In this document: one piece after another, positions 1-6,275 of the stretch
Position numbering within the stretch: the stretch's first letter is position 1
Layout: each line of letters starts with the position of its first letter
Origin: Actinobacteria bacterium casp-actino8
Lineage (GTDB): Bacteria; Actinomycetota; Acidimicrobiia; Acidimicrobiales; Ilumatobacteraceae
DNA: 12,770 nt
Reading direction: 5' to 3'
NCBI GenBank assembly: GCA_001510455.1
Contig: LFFH01000037.1
Location: 1 to 12,770, forward strand
Notes under the pieces: generated by a model
Database searches by the model: none
Seen by the model: only the letters and a program-made list of their open reading frames with translations
Told to the model about the DNA's origin: nothing
Position numbers and translations under genes: made by a program

Positions 1-713
1 AGGTTCGTGTCCTGATATTCGTCGACCAGGATGTACCGGAACTTGTCTTGATACTGCTGGAGAACATCGGGGTTGTTACGCAAGAGACGCACGGTCTCGA
101 CGAGCAGGTCGTCGAAATCCATCGCGCCGGCCCGTACCAAACGGGCCTGATATTCCTTGTAGATCTCGGCATGCTTGCGATCGAAGATGTGGGCCGCTCG
201 ATCAGCGGCGTCACCCGGACCGAGCAACTCGTTCTTCCAATTGGAGATGACGGCGTGTACGGCACGAGGCGTGAACCGCTTGGTGTCGAATCCGAGATCA
301 CGGATCACGTAGCCGGTCAGACGTTGAGCATCGGTCTGGTCGTAGATGCTGAAGGTCTTCGGATAGCCGAGCCGTTCGGCGTGCACGCGCAGGATGCGGA
401 CGCAGGCCGAGTGGAACGTGGAGATCCACATCGAGCGAGCCACCGGACCCACCAGGGCTTCGATACGGTGCTTCATCTCGCCGGCGGCCTTGTTGGTGAA
501 CGTGATGGCGAGGATGTTCGACGGGTGGACGCCGTGGGCGCCGATGAGATGCGCGATGCGATGGGTGAGGACTCGGGTCTTACCCGAGCCGGCTCCGGCC
601 ACCACCAGAAGCGGGCCGTCGACGTGTTCGGCCGCATCGCGCTGAGCAGGGTTCAGACCGCTCAGATCGATCGGCCCGGGCCGAAAGGAGGGGTCGTGAA
701 CACCGGAAGCCAT
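1..713 (-). CDS. pcrA: UvrD/PcrA-type superfamily 1 DNA helicase, N-terminal part (runs off left edge)
   Basis: My reading of the minus strand from the ATG at 711-713 gives about 237 residues with no stop before the window edge. It starts MASGVHDPSF. Conserved SF1A helicase motifs appear in order: a Q-motif-like GLNPAQRDA, Walker A AGAGSGKT (about residues 40-47), motif Ia ITFTNKAAGEM, the STFHSACVRIL segment, the MDFDDLL segment, and Walker B VDEYQDTN at the very edge. This family unwinds DNA 3'-5' in nucleotide excision repair and in clearing replication-transcription conflicts. The C-terminal motifs III-VI lie outside the window, so PcrA, UvrD1 and UvrD2 cannot be formally separated, although the N-terminus reads most like actinobacterial PcrA. 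An ATG at 722-724 hits a stop within about 20 codons and is not the start. The gene has no visible functional link to the phosphonate genes. Confidence 0.93.
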   Translation of the reverse strand, partial: MASGVHDPSFRPGPIDLSGLNPAQRDAAEHVDGPLLVVAGAGSGKTRVLTHRIAHLIGAHGVHPSNILAITFTNKAAGEMKHRIEALVGPVARSMWISTFHSACVRILRVHAERLGYPKTFSIYDQTDAQRLTGYVIRDLGFDTKRFTPRAVHAVISNWKNELLGPGDAADRAAHIFDRKHAEIYKEYQARLVRAGAMDFDDLLVETVRLLRNNPDVLQQYQDKFRYILVDEYQDTN

Positions 714-738
714 GGAGCGTCCATCCTAGGAAACGGGT

Positions 739-766
739 GTGGCCGTCCCCGGATGGGGACGGCCAC
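739..766 (-). terminator. Perfect 12-bp hairpin between the secreted-protein gene and pcrA
   Basis: The arms GTGGCCGTCCCC (739-750) and GGGGACGGCCAC (755-766) are exact reverse complements around a 4-nt loop. The hairpin lies about 35 bp past the stop of the minus-strand secreted-protein gene and before the pcrA start. This is where an intrinsic terminator would separate the two. On the minus strand only a short T-stretch follows (ACCCGTTT), so it resembles the U-poor hairpin terminators common in actinobacteria. A role in the pcrA leader is possible but less likely. Confidence 0.7.
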
Positions 767-801
767 TTCCGCGGGCGGAAACCAGTGTGTGAAGGTTCGA
801 C

Positions 802-1527
802 TCAGTTGGCCGGCGCCTCGGCCGGCGCGCCGGCCGGTCGGACACCGTTCACCATGTCGGTGATGCGCTGAGTCAGATTGCTCGACGCCTCGGCGACGAG
901 CGCATCGATCACTGCCTGAGGATCGACACCGTTGGCAGTGGCCACGTCGGCGATCGACTGGCCGTTCTGCAGAGCTGTCTTCAGATCGTCAGCGGTCACA
1001 CCGATCACGGAGGCGGCTGTCTCGAGATGTGCACCTCGGCCCGGTCCGCGTCGGCCACCACGGCCTTCACGTCCGCCACGCTCACCGTCGGCCGGCCGAG
1101 CGTCCTGCAGTGTCGTGACGACGGTGTCACGCTGCTCGGCCGTGAGTGTTCCGTCGTCGACGAGAGCCTGCAGACGGCTCGTCAACCTGGTCGCCGGATC
1201 GAGCCGCTCGGTGGGCGGCGTGTCGGGACGAGTGGTCAACGCCGTCACGATCGCATCGCGCTCGGCAGTGTCGATCACACCGAAGTCGACGAGTCCTTGC
1301 AGAACTTCCGTGAACTTGTCGGCGCGGGCTTCGGGGCCGAGGTGCGGCTGCCCGTGATGCTGGGCCGTGATTCCGTCGGTGTTCTCACCGTCGGCCGCAA
1401 CGGCGACGACTGCCGTTCGGGCGGGTGATGCGCCCGCACCTCCGGGCACAGCCACCATGAAGCCAGCAGCACCGCCGGCCAGCAGACCGGCGCTCACACC
1501 GGCGATCGTCCACTTGCGTGCATTCAT
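802..1527 (-). CDS. Secreted or membrane-anchored repeat protein with Arg/Gly linker, function unknown
   Basis: The protein has 241 residues. The N-terminus MNARKWTIAGVSAGLLAGG continues to a hydrophobic stretch and an Ala/Gly-rich region at about residue 35, which reads as a Sec signal peptide or anchor. Two homologous helical repeats follow, at about 71-99 (KFTEVLQGLVDFGVI...) and 114-142 (RLTSRLQALVDDGTL...). Each has the pattern L-x-x-LV-D-x-G-x-(I/L)-T/D-A-x-x-R/Q-D-x-(I/V)-V-x-x-L. Next comes a low-complexity Arg/Gly linker (about 148-166). Last is a module LETAASVIGVTADDLKTAL...GQSIADVA (about 168-220), a pattern I know from secreted actinobacterial and firmicute proteins of unknown role. 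The ATG at 1525-1527 is preceded by a good ribosome site, AAGGAGAG, about 6 bp upstream. I do not recognise a specific function. Upstream hairpin and phased repeats suggest envelope-stress or two-component control. Confidence 0.8.
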   Translation of the reverse strand: MNARKWTIAGVSAGLLAGGAAGFMVAVPGGAGASPARTAVVAVAADGENTDGITAQHHGQPHLGPEARADKFTEVLQGLVDFGVIDTAERDAIVTALTTRPDTPPTERLDPATRLTSRLQALVDDGTLTAEQRDTVVTTLQDARPADGERGGREGRGGRRGPGRGAHLETAASVIGVTADDLKTALQNGQSIADVATANGVDPQAVIDALVAEASSNLTQRITDMVNGVRPAGAPAEAPAN

Positions 1528-1568
1528 CGTTCTCTCCTTGTCCGGTGCGAGGCACCTGTCGTGAATTC

Positions 1569-1597
1569 GTTCCGGCCGTAGGGGGTGCGGCCGGAAC
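1569..1597. repeat. 10-bp perfect inverted repeat in the leader of the secreted-protein gene
   Basis: GTTCCGGCCG (1569-1578) and CGGCCGGAAC (1588-1597) are exact reverse complements with a 9-nt spacer. The element lies 42-70 bp upstream of the minus-strand ATG at 1527. It could be an operator or, if transcribed, a 5'-leader hairpin. It has no T-tract, so it is not an obvious terminator. Confidence 0.6.
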
Positions 1598-1619
1598 AGT
1601 TCTCATGGTGCGACACCCA

Positions 1620-1682
1620 GGTGAGAAGCGAACCAGGTGCAGGTGAGAGGAAGGTGAGAATCTCGTTCACCCCTAATTCACC
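1620..1682. promoter_or_regulatory. 11-bp-phased GGTGA/TCACC array, PHO-box-like, in the divergent gap
   Basis: GGTGAGA occurs at 1620, 1642 and 1653, at spacings of 22 and 11. In the opposite orientation GTTCACC starts at 1665 and ATTCACC at 1676, again 11 apart. The inner half-sites (GGTGA 1653-1657, TCACC 1667-1671) and outer half-sites (GGTGA 1642-1646, TCACC 1678-1682) are symmetric about position 1662. Streptomyces PHO boxes bound by PhoP are 11-nt direct repeats built on GTTCACC, and OmpR/PhoB-family regulators in general bind such repeats. The array sits between the secreted-protein gene and the CHR transporter gene and could control either. Which regulator binds is inference. Confidence 0.55.
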
Positions 1683-1726
1683 CATCTGAGCAGGATCGAT
1701 GCTCGACACCGATCCAGAATGGCGAG

Positions 1727-2842
1727 GTGAGAGGTGCCGTTGCCGAGGTGTCGAAGCTGATGCTGAAGCTCGGGGTGCTGGGTTTCGGCGGACCGGCCGC
1801 CCACATCGCCATGATGCGCGACGAAACGGTGCGGCGTCGCGGTTGGTTGAGCGACGAGGAATTCATGGAGATGGTCGGGGCGACCAACCTCATCCCGGGT
1901 CCGAACTCCACCGAGATGGCGATGCACATCGGACTGAGGCGGGCCGGTGTCCGCGGACTCGTCGTCGCCGGTGCATCGTTCATCGTGCCGGCCGTCGTGA
2001 TCGTGGGAGCGATCGCCTGGCTGTACGCCGAGTTCGGAACCGATCCACTGGTGTTCGACATTCGATACGGCGTGTTACCAGTGATCATCGCGATCATCGC
2101 CCACGCCGTGTGGGGTCTCGGTCGATCGAATCTTCGACATCCGGCCGCCTTCGTGACCGCGGCCGTCGCCTTCGGCACCTACCTTCTCGGTCTGCACGAA
2201 CTCGTGATCATCGCGTCACTCGGTGTCGTGTGGAGTCTCTCGCACGTCGTGCGACAGGCGTCGCTTCGTGCGAATTCGGTCGCAACATTCACGGTCGTCG
2301 GACTTCTCGCTGCACAACCGTCACTCGCCCGATTGTTCCTCATCTTCCTCGAGGTGGGGTCGGTGCTCTACGGAAGCGGATACGTCCTCGTTGCATTCCT
2401 CGACAGTCGACTGGTGACCGACACCGGATATCTGACTGCCGAACAACTGCTCGATGCCATCGCGGTGGGCCAGATCACACCCGGACCGGTGTTCACTACG
2501 GCCACGTTCATCGGGTGGCAGATTCTCGGCGTGGCCGGTGCCGCACTGGCCACTCTCGGAATCTTCGGTCCGTCGTTCCTCTTCGTCGGCCTACTCGATC
2601 GATTCCTGCGCTGGCTTCGTGCTCGTCCGGCGGCCTCGGCTTTCCTCACCGGGGTCACCATGTCGTCTCTCGGACTGATGGCCGGTGTCCTCGTACGACT
2701 CGGCGACACGGCTCTGGTCGACCCACTCACCTGGATCGTGGCTGGCGTCGCTCTCGTGCTGTTGATCGCGACGAAGGTCGGTGCCGGTTGGCTCGTACCC
2801 GCTGGTGTGATCATTGGGCTGGTGCACGCCGCGGCAACGTGA
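1727..2842 (+). CDS. chrA: CHR-family (chromate-type) anion transporter, two-domain
   Basis: The protein has 371 residues and is highly hydrophobic, with about ten or more membrane segments. It shows the duplicated architecture of long-chain CHR proteins. The N-terminal half carries KLGVLGFGGPAAHIAMM (about 14-30) and NLIPGPNSTEMAMHIG (about 54-69). The C-terminal half carries FLEVGSVLYGSGYVLVAFL and AVGQITPGPVFTTATFIGW, the matching FGGP-like and PGP repeats. Characterised members export chromate by proton-driven transport; many relatives have unknown substrates, so the symbol names the family, not a proven chromate role. The GTG at 1727 gives the longest frame. It has no clear ribosome site but has a -10-like CAGAAT 6 bp upstream, which would fit a leaderless transcript. 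The GTG at 1748 is an alternative start, with GAGGTG 11 bp before it. The gene is convergent with the MFS gene and overlaps its 3' end by 32 bp. Confidence 0.87.
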   Translation: MRGAVAEVSKLMLKLGVLGFGGPAAHIAMMRDETVRRRGWLSDEEFMEMVGATNLIPGPNSTEMAMHIGLRRAGVRGLVVAGASFIVPAVVIVGAIAWLYAEFGTDPLVFDIRYGVLPVIIAIIAHAVWGLGRSNLRHPAAFVTAAVAFGTYLLGLHELVIIASLGVVWSLSHVVRQASLRANSVATFTVVGLLAAQPSLARLFLIFLEVGSVLYGSGYVLVAFLDSRLVTDTGYLTAEQLLDAIAVGQITPGPVFTTATFIGWQILGVAGAALATLGIFGPSFLFVGLLDRFLRWLRARPAASAFLTGVTMSSLGLMAGVLVRLGDTALVDPLTWIVAGVALVLLIATKVGAGWLVPAGVIIGLVHAAAT

Positions 2843-3992
2843 CGAGCGCAAGCGCACCGATCACCACTGTTGCACTCGCCAACACCAACCCCGTCCATGT
2901 CCTATCGGTCATATCGATCACGAATGCACCCACCAACGGCCCGATTCCCGACATGATCCCACCCACGAAATGCATCGATCCCATGAGCGTGCCGAGATCA
3001 TGTGCGGGAAGAACCTCTCGTGCGTAGATCCCGTCGAGTGGCGAGACTGCCCCAACTCCTACGCCTCCAACGATGACGAAGAGAACAGCGACGATCACGT
3101 TGCCACTGAAGGCGAGCAATACCGCTCCGACTGCGACGAACAACTTGGCGCCGATCAAGACGTGGCGGGTCGACCACGCGTCGAGTACTCGGCCGAGCGG
3201 GAGTCGACCGAGAAGTTGTGCGAAACCTCGCGCTCCAGCCATCGAAGCGGCCGTCGAACGTTCGAGCCCACCCGCCACCATGGCCGGGATCTGTAACACC
3301 ATGATGATCGACGTACCGAAAGACCCGGCGAGCGATGAGACCGCAAATCGCCGAACATGTTGATCCTGCCATGCACCGATCAACGCCAATCGCGACGAGA
3401 CCGACGGTGAGACCGAGCGCGATTCTCCGTTGCGATCCACGAAGATGGCGGCGATAACGAGTACGACGCCCACGATCGACACCGAGACCCGCACGGTGTC
3501 GCGCCAACCGATCCAAGATCGAAGCAACTCCGTGATCGGGATGAGGACGGGTGACGAGAACGCGCCCCAAATCGTCAGCTGCGCAATAGCCCGGGCCTCA
3601 CTGCCGGTTGACAGGCGTGCTGCGACGGTCTGGGTGAGGTGATAGAAGCTCGATGCGCCGATCACCCCTCCCCCGACACCGAAAGTCACGGCGAAAAGGC
3701 CCGGCGAATCGGTGAACGTCGATGCAATAACGATCATCGGGCCAACCATCGCTCCGACGGTGAAAGGAAGTCGTGCCCCATGACGATCGAGGGTGCGCCC
3801 CACCCACATGCCCAGAACACCCGTCAGGATCTGGGCAATCGTGTACCCGAGAGTCAGGATTCCGACTCCCGAGCCGAAATCGACCGCCATGTCGTCGAGG
3901 AGAACTCCGAATCCGTAGAACCACGAGCCGTAGGCGACGATGGTGAGGATTCCGAGAATTCCCACGCGCACGTAAGGAACGTTGGACACCAT
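2811..3992 (-). CDS. MFS permease, candidate phosphonate transporter
   Basis: The protein has 393 residues in about twelve hydrophobic segments. It carries the two major-facilitator loop motifs: VGRTLDRHGAR after TM2 (about residues 64-74) and the related LGRLPLGRVLDAWSTR in the second half between TM8 and TM9. The length is normal for the superfamily. The start is ATG at 3990-3992, only 20 bp after the stop of the oxygenase gene, so it is probably the third gene of the HD-oxygenase-MFS unit. No strong ribosome site is seen. The substrate cannot be read from the sequence. Its place beside two phosphonate-oxidation genes, with no phnCDE importer in the window, makes uptake of a phosphonate or export of a product plausible. 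The last 32 bp overlap the convergent CHR transporter gene. Confidence 0.85.
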   Translation of the reverse strand: MVSNVPYVRVGILGILTIVAYGSWFYGFGVLLDDMAVDFGSGVGILTLGYTIAQILTGVLGMWVGRTLDRHGARLPFTVGAMVGPMIVIASTFTDSPGLFAVTFGVGGGVIGASSFYHLTQTVAARLSTGSEARAIAQLTIWGAFSSPVLIPITELLRSWIGWRDTVRVSVSIVGVVLVIAAIFVDRNGESRSVSPSVSSRLALIGAWQDQHVRRFAVSSLAGSFGTSIIMVLQIPAMVAGGLERSTAASMAGARGFAQLLGRLPLGRVLDAWSTRHVLIGAKLFVAVGAVLLAFSGNVIVAVLFVIVGGVGVGAVSPLDGIYAREVLPAHDLGTLMGSMHFVGGIMSGIGPLVGAFVIDMTDRTWTGLVLASATVVIGALALVTLPRRAPAQ

Positions 3993-4012
3993 GGCAGACG
4001 AGTACGAGACGG

Positions 4013-4798
4013 TCAGTCGACCGGGCGACCTTCGAAGTCACCGATCAACGACAGCACGACACGTTCACCACGTTCGGCGGCGGCGAACCGCTCGAGTTTC
4101 TCGGCGTAGTACGCCTCACGAAGATCACCTTCCGAGAGGGCGTTGTAGGTGGGATAAAGCGCTCGACGGTCACGAGTCGAGCGGTTGGCGCCACTGCGGT
4201 GAGGTGTGAGTGAGTGAAACCACAGGGTCTGTCCGGCACGAATCGGTGCGAAATGCCACACCATGTCCTCGACGATCGATGCCACGATGCAGCCCCGCTC
4301 GTCCATGTCGAGCAGATGTTGATGTCGTCCACTCACGACCTCGAGACACCCGTTCTCCGGAGTGGCGTCATCGACGGCCACCATGCACGACACGTGTGAG
4401 TCGATGAAGGGGTAGGCCGGTGCGTCTTGGTGGGGCGAGAAGCCAGCACCACCGATCAACTTGTAGTTGACCTTTTCCTTGTAGAGAACGGCCGTCTCGC
4501 CGAGAAGTCGTGACGCCGTGGTGACGAGTCGGCGAGTGAGTAGGTTTCGCAGGCCCTCGTGCACCGGCACGAAGTTCTCACTACGAGCCAACTTGGGGCC
4601 GAAGTCGGTCATTTCACGATGGTGCAGGATGGAGGCCGAATCGCCGAACGTGGCCGCGACCTCGTCGACCCATCGTTGAAGTTCGACGACCTCGTCCGCA
4701 TCGAGATCGTCGGTGAGCACCCATCCGTGTTCGTGGAAGTGATCCACGACGGCCGGATCATCGGGCGAAAAAGCAGTGCTCGTCACGACGTGGTTCAC
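4013..4798 (-). CDS. Fe(II)/2-oxoglutarate oxygenase (PhyH family), PhnY*/TmpA-like phosphonate hydroxylase
   Basis: The protein has 261 residues. The phytanoyl-CoA dioxygenase fold is marked by the iron facial triad: SPHQDAPAYP gives His123 and Asp125, and FHSLTPHRSGAN gives His200. Arg211 or Arg212 in STRDRRALYPTYN is likely to bind 2-oxoglutarate. The segment YKEKVNYKLIGGAGFSPHQD resembles PhnY* and TmpA, which hydroxylate C1 of 2-aminoethylphosphonate, methylphosphonate or 2-trimethylaminoethylphosphonate. The GTG start at 4796-4798 overlaps the stop of the upstream HD gene (GTGA), so the two are translationally coupled; no strong ribosome site is present. In this pair the oxygenase makes the 1-hydroxyphosphonate that the HD enzyme cleaves. 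Family alone would also allow ectoine hydroxylase or a secondary-metabolism hydroxylase, but the HD partner and phn neighbours argue against that. The exact substrate is unknown. Confidence 0.88.
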   Translation of the reverse strand: MNHVVTSTAFSPDDPAVVDHFHEHGWVLTDDLDADEVVELQRWVDEVAATFGDSASILHHREMTDFGPKLARSENFVPVHEGLRNLLTRRLVTTASRLLGETAVLYKEKVNYKLIGGAGFSPHQDAPAYPFIDSHVSCMVAVDDATPENGCLEVVSGRHQHLLDMDERGCIVASIVEDMVWHFAPIRAGQTLWFHSLTPHRSGANRSTRDRRALYPTYNALSEGDLREAYYAEKLERFAAAERGERVVLSLIGDFEGRPVD

Positions 4799-5355
4799 TT
4801 CGCCATGAAGCGGGAAGCCAGTTCGCGGATCGAATCCTCGTACGTCGACAATGCGGGCACGATCTTGCCCGGCACCTTTGCTCCATCGTCGGCGATCCGA
4901 AGATCGACCATCGCGTGAAAATCGGCATTCTGCTCAAATGCCGCGATCTCCTCGGCAGTCATCGGTCCTCCCTGTGCCGCCAGGGTCATCACGCTGTCAG
5001 GCGACAGGACCGAGGCATATTCGCGACGCGTCGCCACCAGATAACGCTTGGCTGGGACGTGGGAGAGGATCAAGTCGGCGATTCGATCACCCAGTACTTC
5101 ACGAACCGCAATGGCACCCATCGTCGCGTGCCGTGGTTGACCCGGACCGTCCCAGGGATGAGCGAGATCGTGCACGAGTCCTGCGATCTGTAGCTCGACG
5201 TCCTCGGGAGCGATTTCGCGCAGGAGCGCCGCGGTTTGGAGTCCGTGTTCGAGTTCGGTGAAATGCTCTGCCTCGACGGACTCGACGTTGCCGAGATCCG
5301 CAAGGTGTTCGACGATTTCATCGACGTTTCGGAAACGACGGGCCGTGGAATTCAC
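4795..5355 (-). CDS. HD-domain mixed-valent diiron oxygenase, PhnZ/TmpB-like
   Basis: The protein has 186 residues, the usual length for PhnZ. The diiron ligand set can be followed: LEHGLQ (His37), GLVHDLAHP (His62, Asp63, His66), RHATMGA (His76), SHVPAKRYL (His99, with Lys103 four residues on, the spacing of the phosphate-binding Lys in PhnZ) and RIADDGAK (Asp156). The spacing His99-Asp156 (57) agrees with my recollection of PhnZ. The segment LSPDSVMTLAAQGGPMTAEE is typical of phosphonate-associated HD proteins. PhnZ-type enzymes use O2 to cleave a 1-hydroxyphosphonate to a carboxylate plus phosphate. Glu30 lies seven residues before His37, but I see no Tyr ten before it (Val27), where I believe PhnZ has its lid Tyr; substrate may therefore differ. 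The GTG start at 5353-5355 has no ribosome site and appears leaderless. The gene is first in its operon and divergent from phnF. Confidence 0.88.
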   Translation of the reverse strand: MNSTARRFRNVDEIVEHLADLGNVESVEAEHFTELEHGLQTAALLREIAPEDVELQIAGLVHDLAHPWDGPGQPRHATMGAIAVREVLGDRIADLILSHVPAKRYLVATRREYASVLSPDSVMTLAAQGGPMTAEEIAAFEQNADFHAMVDLRIADDGAKVPGKIVPALSTYEDSIRELASRFMAK

Positions 5356-5361
5356 GGCGTC

Positions 5362-5394
5362 ACCATAGCCACGGACGGTGAACGAAAGGTGACG
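5362..5394 (-). promoter_or_regulatory. PHO-box-like direct repeat over a leaderless promoter of the HD-oxygenase gene
   Basis: On the minus strand GTCACC and GTTCACC (plus-strand GGTGAAC at 5377-5383 and GGTGACG at 5388-5394) lie exactly 11 bp apart, with TTTC between them. This is close to the Streptomyces PhoP PHO box. TATGGT (5367-5362) follows as a TAnnnT-type -10, and six bases later comes the GTG start at 5355, the geometry of a leaderless transcript. The repeats fall over the position expected for the -35 element, as in PhoP/PhoB-activated promoters. The sequence is seen directly; the regulator and start site are inferred. Confidence 0.55.
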
Positions 5395-5482
5395 TGGAGG
5401 CGTCCGTTATCTGACCAGCCCGCCGTTGTCAGAGTCCGTATCCGAGACTTCCTCGACTGTTGGCCAGTCGTTCATTCCGAGT

Positions 5483-5513
5483 AGTTGTCACGTCAACTTC
5501 GAGGGTTCACGAT
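5483..5513 (+). promoter_or_regulatory. Candidate phn operon promoter with overlapping palindrome (possible PhnF operator)
   Basis: AGTTGTCACGTCAACT (5483-5498) is an imperfect palindrome, with 6 of 8 positions paired and 5-bp arms AGTTG/CAACT. It overlaps TTGTCA (5485-5490), a good -35 match. A 17-bp spacer leads to CACGAT (5508-5513), a weak -10. Six bases later is the GTG at 5520, which would make the transcript leaderless. A palindrome on the -35 would suit autorepression by the GntR/HutC protein encoded downstream. The weak -10 keeps confidence low. Confidence 0.35.
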
Positions 5514-5519
5514 CGAGCC

Positions 5520-6275
5520 GTGTCGGAAACCTACATCTCGGTTGCGAACCAACTCGAGGGTCGTATTCGCGACCTCGATGTCGGAGACCGCGTCCCGTCC
5601 GAAAACGACGTCGTTCGCGAATTCGAAATCAGTCGTCCGACTGCGCGCGCCGCTCTGCAGGAACTCGAACGACGATTCGTGGTCCGACGGGTGAAGGGAT
5701 CCGGAACGTTCGTCAATGAACGGATCCCGTATCCCATCGGACATCGCTTCCCGCCGAGTGTGAGCCAGACTCTCGCCTTGTCGGGGCGAACACCTCACTG
5801 GCGTCTTGTCACGGTGTCGGAGACGGAACCGGAGCCATGCGAGCTCCAAGCCTTCGCCCCCGGTCGTCCAGGGCGCCTCATCGAGATCGGCCGCGCCTTG
5901 GAAGTCGATGGAGACGTGATCGGCTTCGGTGTCAGCAAAATCGCAAATGCGATGGCCCTCGGGCTTCGGCGTCATCTGGATGACATCTCCTCGATTTGGA
6001 GAATTCTCGACACTCGATACGGAATTCGACTCGTTCGACGAACAGTCGAGGTTTCGCTCGATACTCCCCCACACCATGTGGGTCACATCATCGAGACACG
6101 AGAGCCGACATGGCATCTACGCAGTGTCAACGTCGATTCCTCGACACTCGCAGTCGTCGAATTGGGTGAGTCGTGGATACGCACGGACCGAGTCGCAGTG
6201 AGCGTTCACTTCGATCACTCCGATGACGAGTCCTTCGAAATTCATGGAGCCACGCAAGGAAGGAGTGAGCCTTGA
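5520..6275 (+). CDS. phnF: GntR/HutC-family transcriptional regulator of the phn operon
   Basis: With the GTG start at 5520 the product has 251 residues. An N-terminal winged helix-turn-helix covers about residues 1-70 (ANQLEGRIRDLDVGDRVPSE, then SRPTARAALQELERRFVVRR and GSGTFV). A HutC/UTRA ligand-binding domain covers about 80-240 (PIGHRFPPSVSQTLALSGRTPHW..., LDTRYGIRL..., HLRSVN). PhnF proteins repress phn genes until a phosphonate-related or phosphate-starvation signal releases them. I prefer GTG 5520 to the more distal TTG at 5460 because the family starts just before this ETYISVANQLE helix and the extra residues look non-coding. A weak GAGGG lies 14 bp upstream; the start may be leaderless. 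The stop overlaps phnG by TTGA. The gene heads the C-P lyase operon and faces away from the PhnZ-like unit, so it may control both directions. Confidence 0.87.
   Translation: MSETYISVANQLEGRIRDLDVGDRVPSENDVVREFEISRPTARAALQELERRFVVRRVKGSGTFVNERIPYPIGHRFPPSVSQTLALSGRTPHWRLVTVSETEPEPCELQAFAPGRPGRLIEIGRALEVDGDVIGFGVSKIANAMALGLRRHLDDISSIWRILDTRYGIRLVRRTVEVSLDTPPHHVGHIIETREPTWHLRSVNVDSSTLAVVELGESWIRTDRVAVSVHFDHSDDESFEIHGATQGRSEP

Noticed and set aside
48..863. Long plus-strand open frame opposite the helicase gene
   Set aside because: It is antisense to an intact helicase with all N-terminal motifs; its translation shows no domain and is a typical high-GC shadow frame.
1699..3027. 442-codon plus-strand frame overlapping the CHR transporter
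   Set aside because: The translation is Arg/His/Thr-rich with no membrane segments or family motifs, while the other frame encodes a clear CHR transporter.
4559..5261. Plus-strand open frames opposite the oxygenase and HD genes
   Set aside because: They are antisense to proteins with complete catalytic residues and show no recognisable domains.
4795..5355. HD protein as a nucleotide or cyclic-dinucleotide phosphohydrolase
   Set aside because: The extra His, the HVPAKRYL block, the QGGPMT segment and the partner oxygenase fit PhnZ/TmpB-type oxygenases better.
5460..5519. TTG at 5460 as the phnF start
   Set aside because: The added 20 residues have no similarity to the family, and the region contains a plausible promoter and palindrome; GTG 5520 fits the GntR N-terminus.
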